Of a stretch of 64,000 nt of DNA, positions 9,328-18,447 are shown one piece after another. A program made the position numbers and the translations under genes. The stretch is from Novosphingobium sp. KCTC 2891 (GTDB lineage Bacteria > Pseudomonadota > Alphaproteobacteria > Sphingomonadales > Sphingomonadaceae): contig NZ_JAPCZG010000010.1 in the NCBI RefSeq assembly GCF_025938155.1, positions 57,016-121,015 on the forward strand, given 5' to 3'. The notes beneath the pieces were generated by a model. The model saw only the letters and a list, made by a program, of their open reading frames with translations. It did no database searches and was not told the DNA's origin. Position 1 is the first letter of the stretch, and each line of letters begins with the position of its first letter.

Positions 9328-11067
9328 ATGACGATCAAGCGCAAGGGCACGGTGGGCGGACGGGCGATCATCGCCATTGTCGCAGGAACGCTGCTGCTCA
9401 CGGGAGCGAGCGTTCAATATATTCGCGTCGGCGGGCCACTCGATGCGCAGGCTGAAAGCGCCGACGGCTTCATCGCCGATGTCATGCCGCCCTCGCTCTA
9501 TCTGGTCCAGCCCATGCTCGAGGTGACACGGCTGGTGCGCAAGCCCGAACTGGTGAACGAGATCCGCCCCGAACTGGTGCGCCTGGAGACCGCCTATCGC
9601 GCCAGCCGTACCCGTTTCGCCCAGCCGGACTTCGATGCCGACCTGCGCCGCTCCCTCGCCGGCGGCAGCCGCGAGGCGGACCATTTCTGGCAGGAAGTCG
9701 ACCAGACCTTGCTTCCCGCGCTTGCCGCCGGTGACCGGGCCTCCGCCGAAAGCAGCTATGGCCGGATAGAAGCGATCTTCGCCAGGCACAGGACCGAGGT
9801 CCACACCCTGACGCTGGCCGCACAGGCCAAGGCGAACGACCTGTTCACACAAAGCAGCACCATCGTCTGGACGCTGATGCTGGGCATCGCGCTGCTTGGC
9901 GCACTGGCGCTTGGCATCCTGACTATCGGCGTACGCTTTCTGCTGCGCAACGTTCTGGCTCCGCTTGCGGACACCGCCGAGACGATGACCGCCATGGCCG
10001 GCGGGGACCTCGACGCAGGGCTGTGCGACGAACACCGCGCGGACGAGATCGGCGAAATGACCGCTTCGATCGAAGTGTTTCGTGCCGCCGCGCGCGAACA
10101 GCGCGAAGCCGCGATCAAGCAGGAACAGGTGGTGGCGGCGATGGACACGGCGCTGGCCCGCCTGTCGGAAGGGGATCTCCTCTACCGCATCGACGCCGCT
10201 TTCGCAGAGGAATACGAAACCTTGCGCACTGCCTACAACGGCGCCGCGTTGCGGCTGGACGAAGCGCTGGGGCGCGTCGCACGCTCCGCCACCGATGTTA
10301 CCGGCGGGGCCGGGGAAATCCGGATCGCGTCCGACAACCTGGCCCAGCGCAACCAGGCCCAGGCCGCCAGCATCGAGGAATCGAGCGCCGCGATGCGGCA
10401 GGTCACCGGGCTGGTCAACGCAACCGCGAGCCGCACCCGCGACGTGCAGGCCGTGATCGACGACGCCACGCGCGAAGCCACGGCGGGCGGCAGCCTGGTG
10501 GCCGAGGCGATGGACGCGATGACCGCGATCGAGCGTTCGTCCAGCGAAATCGGCCAGATCGTGGACCTGATCGATTCGATCGCGTTCCAGACCAACCTTC
10601 TGGCGCTGAATGCCGGCGTGGAAGCCGCGCGCGCCGGCGATGCCGGCAAGGGTTTCGCCGTGGTCGCCACGGAAGTGCGTGCCCTCGCCCAGCGGTCTGC
10701 CAACGCTGCCAGCGACATCCGACGGCTGATCGCATCAAGCGCGCGCGAAGTGTCGGGCGGCGTGGTGCTGGTGGGCAAGACCGGCACCGCCCTGACCGCC
10801 ATGGTGAGCCGCGTCAGCGGCATCGCCGGCCTTGTCGCCGAAATCGCCGATGCCGCGCAGGATCAGGCGGGCAGCCTCGAACAGGTCAATACCGCGGTCA
10901 TCGACATGGACCGGATGACGCAGCAGAACGCCGCGATGGTGGAGGAGAGCACCGCTGCCGCCCGCTCGCTGGCGCAGGAAGCAAGCGAATTGTCCCGGCT
11001 CGTCGCGCAGTTCCGCACATCCGCCCACAGCGGCGCGGCCCCCATCGAGGTTCGCCGCGCCGCCTGA
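9328..11067 (+). CDS. Transmembrane methyl-accepting chemotaxis protein
   Basis: The protein has 579 residues. A first membrane helix spans about residues 11-30, a periplasmic region of about 145 residues follows, and a second helix lies at about 178-200. A HAMP domain comes next, with a second HAMP-like segment ([10 protein letters not shown]), then a chemoreceptor signalling domain whose tip reads [20 protein letters not shown]. The periplasmic part would sense an unknown ligand. No chemotaxis operon is in view. Its tip is identical to that of the globin-coupled receptor at 1610-3040, so both could feed the same CheA array. Confidence 0.9.
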   Translation: MTIKRKGTVGGRAIIAIVAGTLLLTGASVQYIRVGGPLDAQAESADGFIADVMPPSLYLVQPMLEVTRLVRKPELVNEIRPELVRLETAYRASRTRFAQPDFDADLRRSLAGGSREADHFWQEVDQTLLPALAAGDRASAESSYGRIEAIFARHRTEVHTLTLAAQAKANDLFTQSSTIVWTLMLGIALLGALALGILTIGVRFLLRNVLAPLADTAETMTAMAGGDLDAGLCDEHRADEIGEMTASIEVFRAAAREQREAAIKQEQVVAAMDTALARLSEGDLLYRIDAAFAEEYETLRTAYNGAALRLDEALGRVARSATDVTGGAGEIRIASDNLAQRNQAQAASIEESSAAMRQVTGLVNATASRTRDVQAVIDDATREATAGGSLVAEAMDAMTAIERSSSEIGQIVDLIDSIAFQTNLLALNAGVEAARAGDAGKGFAVVATEVRALAQRSANAASDIRRLIASSAREVSGGVVLVGKTGTALTAMVSRVSGIAGLVAEIADAAQDQAGSLEQVNTAVIDMDRMTQQNAAMVEESTAAARSLAQEASELSRLVAQFRTSAHSGAAPIEVRRAA

Positions 11068-11072
11068 CGAGG

Positions 11073-11606
11073 TCAGTCGAAGCGCTTTTCCAGCAGCACG
11101 AGGTGCGGGTCGCCGTCCACGCCCCGCGCCTCGAAACCCTTCTCGCGCTCCAGTTCGATCGCCGCGTGATTCTCGCGGTCCTCGATCGAGATCACCCGCT
11201 TGAGCCCGCGCTTGCGAGCTTCCTCGGCCAGAAGATCGAGCAGGGTCCAGCCCACCCCGCGTCCGCGATAGTCGCTGCGGACAGAGACCGCGACTTCGCC
11301 GGTATCCATCTCCCCGTCGCAGGCGAGCATGGCCGAACCGACGAGCTCGCCGGTGGCGGCATCGAGCGCGAGAAAGCTCTCGGTGCGCCAGTGATCGACG
11401 TGGGTCAGCGGCTGGAGCTGGTCATGCCCCAGATGGTTGATCGCGGTGAGGAAGCGGAACCGGCGGTCCTCCGCGCTGACCTTGTCGAAAAAGTCCGCCA
11501 GCACGCCTTCGTCCTCGGCATAGGCAGCGCGTACGGTGAGCACGGTGCCGTCGCGGGTGGTCATCTCGGTCATGGGGGCAAGCTCCGCCAGAGTGGTGGT
11601 GGTCAT
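11073..11606 (-). CDS. GNAT-family N-acetyltransferase
   Basis: The protein has 177 residues from the ATG at 11606, which has a GGAG ribosome site; the frame is open 43 codons further upstream but that part looks non-coding. The acetyl-CoA loop motif SDYRGRGVGW is clear, followed by LLDLLAEEARKRGL and an asparagine-rich region (ENHAAIELEREKGFE) typical of GNAT folds. The substrate is unknown. It converges on the chemoreceptor gene with a 5-base gap. Confidence 0.85.
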   Translation of the reverse strand: MTTTTLAELAPMTEMTTRDGTVLTVRAAYAEDEGVLADFFDKVSAEDRRFRFLTAINHLGHDQLQPLTHVDHWRTESFLALDAATGELVGSAMLACDGEMDTGEVAVSVRSDYRGRGVGWTLLDLLAEEARKRGLKRVISIEDRENHAAIELEREKGFEARGVDGDPHLVLLEKRFD

Positions 11607-11908
11607 CACGGAAATCTCCGGACATTCGGTGGATGCCCGGGCAGTTAGCAAACGCAGCATGAGCGGCCTTGATCCAGCGCAATCGGCCCCTTGCAAAAAC
11701 GTGAGTTTTGCTTGCGTTTTGCGCCCAACCGGCATAAGGGCGCGCGGTCTGCGAGAGGCTTTTGCCCCGCGTGGATGCCTGTCGCGGCATACGGTCCGGC
11801 GGGCAGCTCGGCCCTTTTTGGCCCGCGCATCCGCATGGGGCGGTTCGCGGAGGAAAGACCGGCGGAAACAACCGCCTGGCCGGAAACATCGATACCAGGA
11901 AGCACACC
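11607..11908. other. Divergent intergenic region upstream of rpsA and a GNAT gene
   Basis: These 302 bases separate the minus-strand GNAT gene from rpsA. They must carry both promoters. A possible rpsA promoter is TTGCGT at 11712 with a TAAGGG-like box at 11735 (17-base spacing), a weak match. A small hairpin (GGCGG at 11861, CCGCC at 11872) lies in the rpsA leader just upstream of the ribosome site. I see no open frame here with coding character. Confidence 0.4.
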
Positions 11909-13609
11909 ATGGCTACCAATCCCTCGCGCGACGATTTCGCCGCGCTGCTCGACGAGACGCTGGGCGCAGCCGCAAATGGCGGTTTTGAAGGCCGCGTCGT
12001 CAAGGGCACCGTTACCGCCATCGAAAACGACAAGGCCGTGATCGACGTCGGCCTCAAGAGCGAAGGCCGCGTGCCGCTGCGCGAATTCGCGATGGCCGGC
12101 CAGCCGCACGGCCTCAAGGTCGGCGACGAAGTCGAAGTCTATGTCGACCGCGTCGAGAACGCCGACGGCGAAGCGATGCTGTCGCGCGACCGCGCCCGCC
12201 GCGAAGCCGCCTGGGACAAGCTCGAGAGCGAATTCGGCGAAGGCAAGCGCGTTGAAGGCGTGATCTTCGGCCGCGTGAAGGGCGGCTTCACCGTCGACCT
12301 CGACGGCGCCGTGGCGTTCCTGCCCGGCTCGCAGGTCGATATCCGCCCGGTCCGCGACGTGACCCCGCTGATGGACATGCCGCAGCCGTTCCAGATCCTG
12401 AAGATGGACCGCCGCCGCGGCAACATCGTCGTCTCGCGCCGTGCGGTGCTGGAAGAAACCCGCGCCGAACAGCGCTCGGGCCTGATCCAGAACCTCAAGG
12501 AAGGCCAGATCATCGACGGCGTCGTCAAGAACATCACCGACTACGGTGCGTTCGTCGACCTCGGCGGAATCGACGGCCTGCTCCATGTCACCGACATGAG
12601 CTACAAGCGCGTCAACCACCCGAGCGAAGTCATCGCCATCGGTGACACGGTCAAGGTGCAGATCATCCGTATCAACCAGGACACGCAGCGCATCTCGCTG
12701 GGCATGAAGCAGCTGGAAAGCGATCCGTGGGATGGCGTTGCCGCCAAGTACCCGGTCGGCGCGAAGCTGCACGGTACCGTCACCAACATCACCGAATACG
12801 GCGCCTTCGTGGAGCTGGAGCCGGGCATCGAGGGCCTTGTCCACGTGTCCGAAATGTCCTGGACCAAGAAGAACGTCCACCCCGGCAAGATCGTTTCGAC
12901 CTCGCAGGAAGTCGACGTCATGGTGCTGGAAGTCGACAGCGACAAGCGCCGCATCAGCCTCGGCCTCAAGCAGGCCCAGCAGAACCCTTGGGAAGCCTTC
13001 GCCGAGAAGCACCCGGTCGGTTCGACCGTGGAAGGCGAAGTCAAGAACGCGACCGAGTTCGGCCTGTTCATCGGCCTCGACGGCGACGTGGACGGCATGG
13101 TTCACATGTCGGACATCGCTTGGGGCATCTCGGGCGAAGACGCGCTTGCCCTGCACCGCAAGGGCGAGGAAGTTTCGGCCGTGGTTCTCGACGTCGACGT
13201 CGAGAAGGAACGCATCAGCCTCGGCATGAAGCAGCTTGAAAAGGGCGCTCCGGCGGCCGGCGGCGTTGCTTCCTCGGGTTCGCTGCGTCGCGGCGAAGTC
13301 ACCACCGTCACTGTTCTCGAAGTCCGCGATGGCGGCCTCGAAGTGCAGGCCGGCGAAGACGGCGCGACCGGCTTCATCAAGCGTTCGGACCTCGGCCGCG
13401 ACCGCGACGAGCAGCGTCCCGACCGCTTCCAGGTTGGCCAGAAGCTCGACGCGATGGTCACCGGCTTCGATCGTTCGAAGAAGCCGAACTTCTCGGTCAA
13501 GGCCCGCCAGCTGGCCGAAGAGAAGGAAGCCGTGGAACAGTACGGTTCGTCGGATGCCGGCGCTTCGCTGGGCGACATCCTCGGCGCCGCGCTGAAGGCC
13601 AAGCAGTAA
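11909..13609 (+). CDS. rpsA: 30S ribosomal protein S1
   Basis: The protein has 566 residues, the expected length. It starts MATNPSRDDFAALLDE and carries a series of S1 RNA-binding repeats, each with a G-x-V-x-x-I-x-x-Y/F-GAFV-type core, for example VVKNITDYGAFVDLGG and VTNITEYGAFVELEPG. It binds mRNA on the small subunit and supports initiation on structured leaders. The ATG at 11909 has an AGGAAG site; upstream in-frame codons are ignored. Codon use is that of a highly expressed gene, and a strong terminator follows. Confidence 0.97.
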   Translation: MATNPSRDDFAALLDETLGAAANGGFEGRVVKGTVTAIENDKAVIDVGLKSEGRVPLREFAMAGQPHGLKVGDEVEVYVDRVENADGEAMLSRDRARREAAWDKLESEFGEGKRVEGVIFGRVKGGFTVDLDGAVAFLPGSQVDIRPVRDVTPLMDMPQPFQILKMDRRRGNIVVSRRAVLEETRAEQRSGLIQNLKEGQIIDGVVKNITDYGAFVDLGGIDGLLHVTDMSYKRVNHPSEVIAIGDTVKVQIIRINQDTQRISLGMKQLESDPWDGVAAKYPVGAKLHGTVTNITEYGAFVELEPGIEGLVHVSEMSWTKKNVHPGKIVSTSQEVDVMVLEVDSDKRRISLGLKQAQQNPWEAFAEKHPVGSTVEGEVKNATEFGLFIGLDGDVDGMVHMSDIAWGISGEDALALHRKGEEVSAVVLDVDVEKERISLGMKQLEKGAPAAGGVASSGSLRRGEVTTVTVLEVRDGGLEVQAGEDGATGFIKRSDLGRDRDEQRPDRFQVGQKLDAMVTGFDRSKKPNFSVKARQLAEEKEAVEQYGSSDAGASLGDILGAALKAKQ

Positions 13610-13654
13610 GCCTTGTCCGGCGGCAGGGCCCCGGCCCTGCCTCCACAAGCATCC

Positions 13655-13689
13655 AAAAGCCCGTCCGGAGCGATCCGGGCGGGTTTTTT
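13655..13689 (+). terminator. Intrinsic terminator after rpsA
   Basis: A GC-rich stem (GCCCGTCCGGA paired with TCCGGGCGGGT) is followed by a run of six T at 13684-13689, about 45 bases past the rpsA stop. This is a textbook intrinsic terminator. Confidence 0.85.
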
Positions 13690-13782
13690 GCTGGGCGCCC
13701 GCCCGCGCCGCCACCTCCCCGTGTTTTGCTTTCTCGCGCCAGTGCCGCTAGGCCAGCGATCAAAGCTTACGGGAAGAAGACG

Positions 13783-14562
13783 ATGTCCCTTCAGGTCCAC
13801 CAGTTCCCCTGCCTGTCCGACAACTACGGCTACCTGCTGCACGATCCCGCCAGCGGCGAAACCGTGTGCATCGACACGCCCGATGCCGACGCCTACCTGC
13901 GCGAGGCCGAGGGCAAGGGATGGCGCATCACCCAGATCTGGAACACGCACTGGCACCCCGATCACGCCGGCGGGAACGAGGCGATCAAGGCGGCCACCGG
14001 CTGCACGGTGACCGCACCCGCAGTGGATGCCCCCCGCATCGCCGCGATCGACCGCACCGTGATGCAGGGCGGCACCGTCACGCTCGGCGCCTTCTCCGCG
14101 CAAGTGATCGACGTGGGCGGGCACACGCTGGGCCACGTCGCCTATCACCTTCCCCAGGCGCACCTCGCCTTCGTTGGCGATGCCTTGTTCGCGCTTGGCT
14201 GCGGGCGGATGTTCGAAGGCACGCCCGAACAGTTCTGGGCCAGCCTCGTGCGGCTCAAGGCGCTGCCGGGCGACACCGCGCTTTACTGCGCGCACGAATA
14301 CACGGCGTCGAACGCGCGGTTCGCGCTCCATGCCGATCCGGACAACGCCGCACTGGCCGCCTATGCTGCCGAAATCGACGACAAGCGCGCGCGCGGCGCA
14401 TGGACCGTGCCGACCATCCTTGACCGCGAGCTGGCCACCAACCCCTTCCTTCGCGCCGACGATCCTGCCATGCAGCAGCGTTGGGCAGGCAGCGGCGGCA
14501 GGCCGGGCGATGCGGTGGCGACGTTCGCCGCCCTGCGCGCGGCCAAGGATACGTTCCGCTGA
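13783..14562 (+). CDS. gloB: Hydroxyacylglutathione hydrolase (glyoxalase II)
   Basis: The protein has 259 residues of the metallo-beta-lactamase fold. The binuclear metal motif THWHPDH gives His56, His58, Asp60 and His61. GHTLGHVAYH, FVGDALFALGCGRMFEGT and YCAHEYTASNARFAL are hallmark glyoxalase II sequences. It releases D-lactate and glutathione from lactoylglutathione in methylglyoxal detoxification. I start at 13783 because the protein then begins MSLQVHQFPCLSDNYGYL as in the family. The stop overlaps an alternative start of the next gene. Confidence 0.93.
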   Translation: MSLQVHQFPCLSDNYGYLLHDPASGETVCIDTPDADAYLREAEGKGWRITQIWNTHWHPDHAGGNEAIKAATGCTVTAPAVDAPRIAAIDRTVMQGGTVTLGAFSAQVIDVGGHTLGHVAYHLPQAHLAFVGDALFALGCGRMFEGTPEQFWASLVRLKALPGDTALYCAHEYTASNARFALHADPDNAALAAYAAEIDDKRARGAWTVPTILDRELATNPFLRADDPAMQQRWAGSGGRPGDAVATFAALRAAKDTFR

Positions 14563-14594
14563 TGCCGGGACCGCAAGAGGGGAAGCCAGTCCAG

Positions 14595-15620
14595 ATGCCC
14601 GAAAAGCGCGTCGCCCGCGTTACCTCGTTCGACGTCGCCGAGGCGGCCGGGGTCAGCCAGTCCACCGTCAGCCGCGCGTTGGCCGGTGACACGTCGATCA
14701 GCGAGCCGACACGCAAGCGCGTGCTCGAAGCTGCACAGAAGCTAAACTACCAGGTGGACGAGAACGCCGCCCGTCTGCGCCGGGGCAAGACCGGCACGCT
14801 GGCGCTGGTGATGATCTGCCGGCCGGGACAGGACCGCAAGGATCTCAACCCGTTCTATTTCGCCTTGCTGGGCAGCACCTGCGCCGCTGCGTCCGCACGC
14901 GGCTATGAAGTGCTGGTCGCGTTCCAGGACAGCCCGGAGAACTTCTGGGGGCACTATCAGGAACGCCGCAAGGCCGACGGCATGATCGTGATCGGCACCA
15001 GCGAGAACACCGCCGCGTGGGACTACTTTGCCGCGCTGCCCGAAGGCACCAACTGGGTGTGCTGGGGCGCGCCGAGCGACAACTTCCCCTGGGTGCGCAG
15101 CGACAACGCTGCCGGCGCCACGCTGGCGACGCGCCACATGCTGGTGCGCGGCTATCGCCAGATCGTCTGCCTCGGCTCGGAAACATCGCCCCAGCGGCAA
15201 TTTAAGGAACGTTTCGACGGCTATGCCACCGCAATGCGCGAGGCGGGGCTGGAACCGGTACTCCAGCGGATCGAACGCGGTCTCCAGCGGGAGGAGCAGG
15301 GCCGCCGCGCCGCTGCCGCACTGATCGACAGCGGACAGCCGTTCGATGCAGTCTTCGGCGTCAGCGACGAAATCGCTCTGGGCGCCCTGAAGGAACTGAC
15401 CGCGCGCGGTTACAAGGTGCCCGATGAAATCGGTGTGGTAGGCTTCGACGGGGTACGCGCGGGCGCATGGTCGGTGCCGCCGCTGACCACCGTGGAATCG
15501 GACTTCGAGGTCGCCGGATCGCTGTTGGTCGACCGGCTGATCGCCACCATCGGCGGCGATGCCCCCTCCCCCCGCCGCGTGCCGGTGCGGCTCGTGGTAC
15601 GCGGCTCCACCCGCGACTGA
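14595..15620 (+). CDS. LacI-family transcriptional regulator
   Basis: The protein has 341 residues. The N-terminal helix-turn-helix reads FDVAEAAGVSQSTVSRALAGD, followed by the hinge helix segment (RVLEAAQKLNY). A periplasmic-binding-protein-like effector domain ends with VPVRLVVRGST. It should bind an operator as a dimer and respond to a sugar-like or other small ligand. An ATG at 14562 overlapping the gloB stop would add 11 residues; I prefer 14595, which has a purine-rich GAGGGGAAG stretch upstream. The target genes are not evident nearby. Confidence 0.88.
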   Translation: MPEKRVARVTSFDVAEAAGVSQSTVSRALAGDTSISEPTRKRVLEAAQKLNYQVDENAARLRRGKTGTLALVMICRPGQDRKDLNPFYFALLGSTCAAASARGYEVLVAFQDSPENFWGHYQERRKADGMIVIGTSENTAAWDYFAALPEGTNWVCWGAPSDNFPWVRSDNAAGATLATRHMLVRGYRQIVCLGSETSPQRQFKERFDGYATAMREAGLEPVLQRIERGLQREEQGRRAAAALIDSGQPFDAVFGVSDEIALGALKELTARGYKVPDEIGVVGFDGVRAGAWSVPPLTTVESDFEVAGSLLVDRLIATIGGDAPSPRRVPVRLVVRGSTRD

Positions 15621-16108
15621 TGCTGCGCATCCGCCGCGCCCATCCTGAAGACAGCGCGGCGATCTGGTCGATCCTTGAGCCGGTGATCCGCGCGGGGGAG
15701 ACCTATGCGCTCGACCGGGCCATGCCCCGTACGGCAGCGCTCGCCTACTGGGTGGGCGGCGACAAGGAGACCTTCGTGGCGGAGGGCGAGGACGGCGCGC
15801 TGCTCGGCACCTACTATCTGCGCGCCAACCAATCCGGCGGGGGCAGCCATGTCGCCAACTGCGGCTATATGACCGCATCGACGGCGACGGGCCGGGGCAT
15901 CGCCCGCGCGATGTGCAACCATTCCCTCGACCGCGCTCGCCAACGCGGGTTCAGAGCGATGCAGTTCAATTTCGTGGTCAGCAGCAACACCCGCGCCGTG
16001 GCGCTGTGGCAGTCCTGCGGATTCGCGATAGTTGGCCGCCTTCCGCTGGCATTTGCCCACCCCACGCTTGGCATGGGCGATGCGCTGGTGATGCACCAGG
16101 CGCTCTAA
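15620..16108 (+). CDS. GNAT-family N-acetyltransferase
   Basis: The protein has 162 residues. It begins MLRIRRAHPEDSAAIWSI and has an acetyl-CoA binding region around ATGRGIARAMCNHSL and a C-terminal NTRAVALWQSCGFAIVG, the classic GNAT signature. The start overlaps the LacI-family stop as TGATG, so it is coupled to that regulator. The substrate is unknown; relatives acetylate amino acids or antibiotics such as phosphinothricin. Confidence 0.87.
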   Translation: MLRIRRAHPEDSAAIWSILEPVIRAGETYALDRAMPRTAALAYWVGGDKETFVAEGEDGALLGTYYLRANQSGGGSHVANCGYMTASTATGRGIARAMCNHSLDRARQRGFRAMQFNFVVSSNTRAVALWQSCGFAIVGRLPLAFAHPTLGMGDALVMHQAL

Positions 16109-16132
16109 AGACACGCACCGCGCACAACGAAA

Positions 16133-16155
16133 AACCCCGCCCTTGCGGGCGGGGT
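16133..16155 (-). terminator. Terminator of the F0 ATP synthase operon
   Basis: The stem ACCCCGCCC/GGGCGGGGT with a 4-base loop lies between the converging GNAT gene and the atp operon. On the minus strand it is followed by a run of T (16129-16133 read in reverse), so it mainly serves the atp operon and may also stop plus-strand transcription. Confidence 0.75.
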
Positions 16156-16209
16156 CTTCTGTACAGCCATGGCGCCGCGCTGATCCCTGCCGGAACGTCC
16201 GGCCAAAGC

Positions 16210-16776
16210 TCAGTGTGCGAGGCCGGCGATCGCTCCGTCCACCAGCGCCTTGTCGGCGGTGGCGCCGTGATTGCTGGCGATAAGCTGTCCGGCAGCGGCC
16301 GCAGCAGCAGCGGCTGCCTTGGCACGCAGATCATCAACCGCACCGCGCTCGGCGGCAGCGATCTTGTCCGAAGCCATCTTTTCGCGGCGGCCGATCACGT
16401 CCTGCGTGTCCGCGGCAGCCTTTGCGACGATCAGGTCCGCTTCGTGGCGCGCATGATCGAGCATAGCGGCCGCGTCCTTCTCGGCATTCGCGATCTTGGC
16501 GGCATATTCGGCGCGCAGCTTCTCCGCTTCGGCGCGCAGCGCCTTGGCTTCATCGAGCTGCTTGCGGATCGCGTCGATCTGCTTGTCGAGTCCGCCCACG
16601 ATCGTGCCGGGAACCTTCTTCGCCACGAGGACAAGAAGGAACACCAGCATCGCGGCGGCAACCCACATGCCGGGGTTGAGGCCGAGCGCGGAAGGCTCGA
16701 CTTCGTGCACCGCCCCGTGAGGCTGTTCGACGCCGGCCTTCATCTCGTGCGCGGTCGTTTCTGCGGCGTTAGCCAT
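16210..16776 (-). CDS. atpF: ATP synthase F0 subunit b
   Basis: The protein has 188 residues. One membrane helix lies near residues 37-55 (MWVAAAMLVFLLVLVAKK), followed by a long, charged, alanine-rich helix that forms the peripheral stalk linking F0 to F1. I start at the ATG at 16776, which overlaps the upstream b' gene by 8 bases; 20 upstream codons are unlikely to be coding. It is the last gene of the operon and lies beside the b' paralogue, as in other alphaproteobacteria. Confidence 0.9.
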   Translation of the reverse strand: MANAAETTAHEMKAGVEQPHGAVHEVEPSALGLNPGMWVAAAMLVFLLVLVAKKVPGTIVGGLDKQIDAIRKQLDEAKALRAEAEKLRAEYAAKIANAEKDAAAMLDHARHEADLIVAKAAADTQDVIGRREKMASDKIAAAERGAVDDLRAKAAAAAAAAAGQLIASNHGATADKALVDGAIAGLAH

Positions 16777-17263
16777 TGGCGAGCGCTCCCTTGACCGCAC
16801 CCTGCGCCTGTTCGGTCGAAACCGAGAGGCCAGCAAGGCGGCTGACGATGTCCTGCGCAGCCTCGACGGCTACGCTTTCGATCTCGCCGAGCGCTGCCTG
16901 GCGGGCAGCACCGATCCGCGCTTCCGCGGCGGCGAGGGTTTCGTCGACCTTGGCCGCGGCAACGGCAAGCGACGCTTCCGTGGCCTTGGCGGCACCGACC
17001 TTGGCCGCAGCGATCAGGGCCTGAGCCTCGGCGCGCTGCTTGTTGGCGGTGACCCGCCATGCCTCTTCCTCGGCATCGGCGGCGGCCCGGGCGGCTTCCG
17101 CCGCGGCGAGGTCGTCGGCGATCTGCCTGTCGCGCAGGTCTACAGTCGAGGTAACCTTGGGCAGAAGGCCCAGGCCGACCACGAAGAAGACCAGGCCGAA
17201 GCACACCAGCAGCCAGAAGACCTGGCTGGCATAGGTGGTGGCAAGCTGTTCTATCTGAGGCAT
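16769..17263 (-). CDS. ATP synthase F0 subunit b' (second b-type stator subunit)
   Basis: The protein has 164 residues. It starts MPQIEQLATTYASQVFWLLV, a b'-type N-terminus, with one membrane helix at about residues 14-35 and then a long amphipathic alanine-rich coiled coil. In alphaproteobacteria and phototrophs, b and b' form a heterodimeric peripheral stalk. It sits between atpE and atpF in the usual order. The gap to atpE holds two hairpins. Confidence 0.92.
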   Translation of the reverse strand: MPQIEQLATTYASQVFWLLVCFGLVFFVVGLGLLPKVTSTVDLRDRQIADDLAAAEAARAAADAEEEAWRVTANKQRAEAQALIAAAKVGAAKATEASLAVAAAKVDETLAAAEARIGAARQAALGEIESVAVEAAQDIVSRLAGLSVSTEQAQGAVKGALANG

Positions 17264-17284
17264 CGGGGTAATCCGCGCGTCATG

Positions 17285-17341
17285 CGGCCGGGGACAAACC
17301 CCGGCCGGGCATTCCAGTAAATCCCGGGCACAAGGCCCGGG
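17285..17341 (-). promoter_or_regulatory. Twin hairpins in the atpE to b' spacer
   Basis: Two perfect hairpins lie in the 85-base spacer downstream of atpE: 9-bp arms at 17285-17293 and 17299-17307, and 7-bp arms at 17323-17329 and 17335-17341. No T-run follows either. They may stabilise the atpE 3' end or partly attenuate downstream transcription, which would suit the much higher copy number of subunit c. Confidence 0.5.
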
Positions 17342-17348
17342 CGTTCGT

Positions 17349-17576
17349 TCAGGCGACGAAGATCAGGATCATCGCGACGACGAACGAGAGCAGGCCCAGA
17401 AGTTCTGCGGCCGCGAAGCCGATGAACAGGCGGCCCTGCTGGCCGTCGGCAGCGCCGGGGTTGCGCAGCGCGCCTTCGAGGAACTTGGCGAAGACGTTGC
17501 CCACGCCGAGCGAGGCAAGACCCGCACCGATAGCAGCGAGGCCGGCACCGAGCAGCTTTGCGCTTTCTGCGTCCAT
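17349..17576 (-). CDS. atpE: ATP synthase F0 subunit c
   Basis: The protein has 75 residues and forms a hairpin of two membrane helices joined by the polar loop RNPGAADGQQGR. The proton-binding carboxylate is Glu58 within FAAAELLGL. It assembles into the rotor ring that couples proton flow to rotation. A short intergenic stretch separates it from atpB upstream. Confidence 0.96.
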   Translation of the reverse strand: MDAESAKLLGAGLAAIGAGLASLGVGNVFAKFLEGALRNPGAADGQQGRLFIGFAAAELLGLLSFVVAMILIFVA

Positions 17577-17624
17577 GTCAAAAACTCCTTCGTATATAAT
17601 CGGTTGAAACAGGTTTTACGGAAA

Positions 17625-18407
17625 TCAGTGCAGGTTTTCCGCGTCGTTCAGATAGACGCAGGTCAACAGTGCAAACACATAGGCCTGGATGCCGGCAACC
17701 AGCAGTTCCAGAGCGCAGATGCCGATCATCAGCAGGAAGCTGGGAACGCCGGCGAGGAAGAAGATGCCGACACCGGCATTGGTGCCCGAGATGACGAAGC
17801 CCGAAAGCACTTCGAGCAGCACGTGGCCGGCCATCATGGCAACGAACAGACGCAGGCCGAGCGAGAACGGACGCACCAGGAACGAGATCAGCTCGATCGG
17901 GAAGATGATCGGGATCATCGGCACCGGCGTACCGTGCGGCACGAACAGCGAGAAGAAGTGCAGGCCATGCTTGGCGAAGCCGACGATCAGCACGATCGCA
18001 AAGCTCATCACCGCCAGCACGCCGGTCACGGTGAAGTGGCTGGTTGCGGTGAACGGATGCAGGCCGACGAGCGCCAGCGGCAGCAGACCGAGCAGGTTGG
18101 AGAAAAGAATGAACATGAACAGCGAGAAGATATACGGCAGGTACTTGCGACCTGACTCGCCAATGTTCGACTTCAGCAGGTTGTCGACGAAGCCGGTGAA
18201 GCCTTCGACCGCCATTTGCCAGCGGCCGGGCACAACTGCCCGCCGGGCGCCACCCGCCACGAAAACCATCAGCACGACAGCGGTGATCGCCATCCACAGC
18301 GCCGAATTGGTGAACGCCACGTTGTAACCGGCGATATTCCAGTGATCGGTGCCGAACAACGGCTCGATCGTGAACTGGTGTACCGGATCGACCTTGCCTT
18401 CGGCCAC
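17625..18407 (-). CDS. atpB: ATP synthase F0 subunit a
   Basis: The protein has 260 residues from a GTG start at 18407, which gives the family N-terminus (M/V)AEGKVDPVHQFTIEPLF and has a GGGGA ribosome site. The frame is open further upstream, but those codons overlap atpZ. About five membrane helices are visible. The conserved helix RPFSLGLRLFVAMMAGH contains the essential arginine of the proton channel, and ELLVAGIQAYVFALL closes the protein. It forms the stator half-channels for protons. Confidence 0.95.
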   Translation of the reverse strand: MAEGKVDPVHQFTIEPLFGTDHWNIAGYNVAFTNSALWMAITAVVLMVFVAGGARRAVVPGRWQMAVEGFTGFVDNLLKSNIGESGRKYLPYIFSLFMFILFSNLLGLLPLALVGLHPFTATSHFTVTGVLAVMSFAIVLIVGFAKHGLHFFSLFVPHGTPVPMIPIIFPIELISFLVRPFSLGLRLFVAMMAGHVLLEVLSGFVISGTNAGVGIFFLAGVPSFLLMIGICALELLVAGIQAYVFALLTCVYLNDAENLH

Positions 18408-18447
18408 GCGTTTGTCCCCGTCACACTCGAATATGACAACAGCGCCC

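Noticed and set aside
9310..11648. Large shadow frames on both strands over the membrane chemoreceptor
   Set aside because: Receptor helices, HAMP and signalling tip are all in one plus-strand frame; the others lack motifs.
11645..13714. Minus-strand open frame of 689 codons antisense to rpsA
   Set aside because: rpsA is certain from its repeats; the antisense product has the His/Asp/Val-rich composition of a shadow frame.
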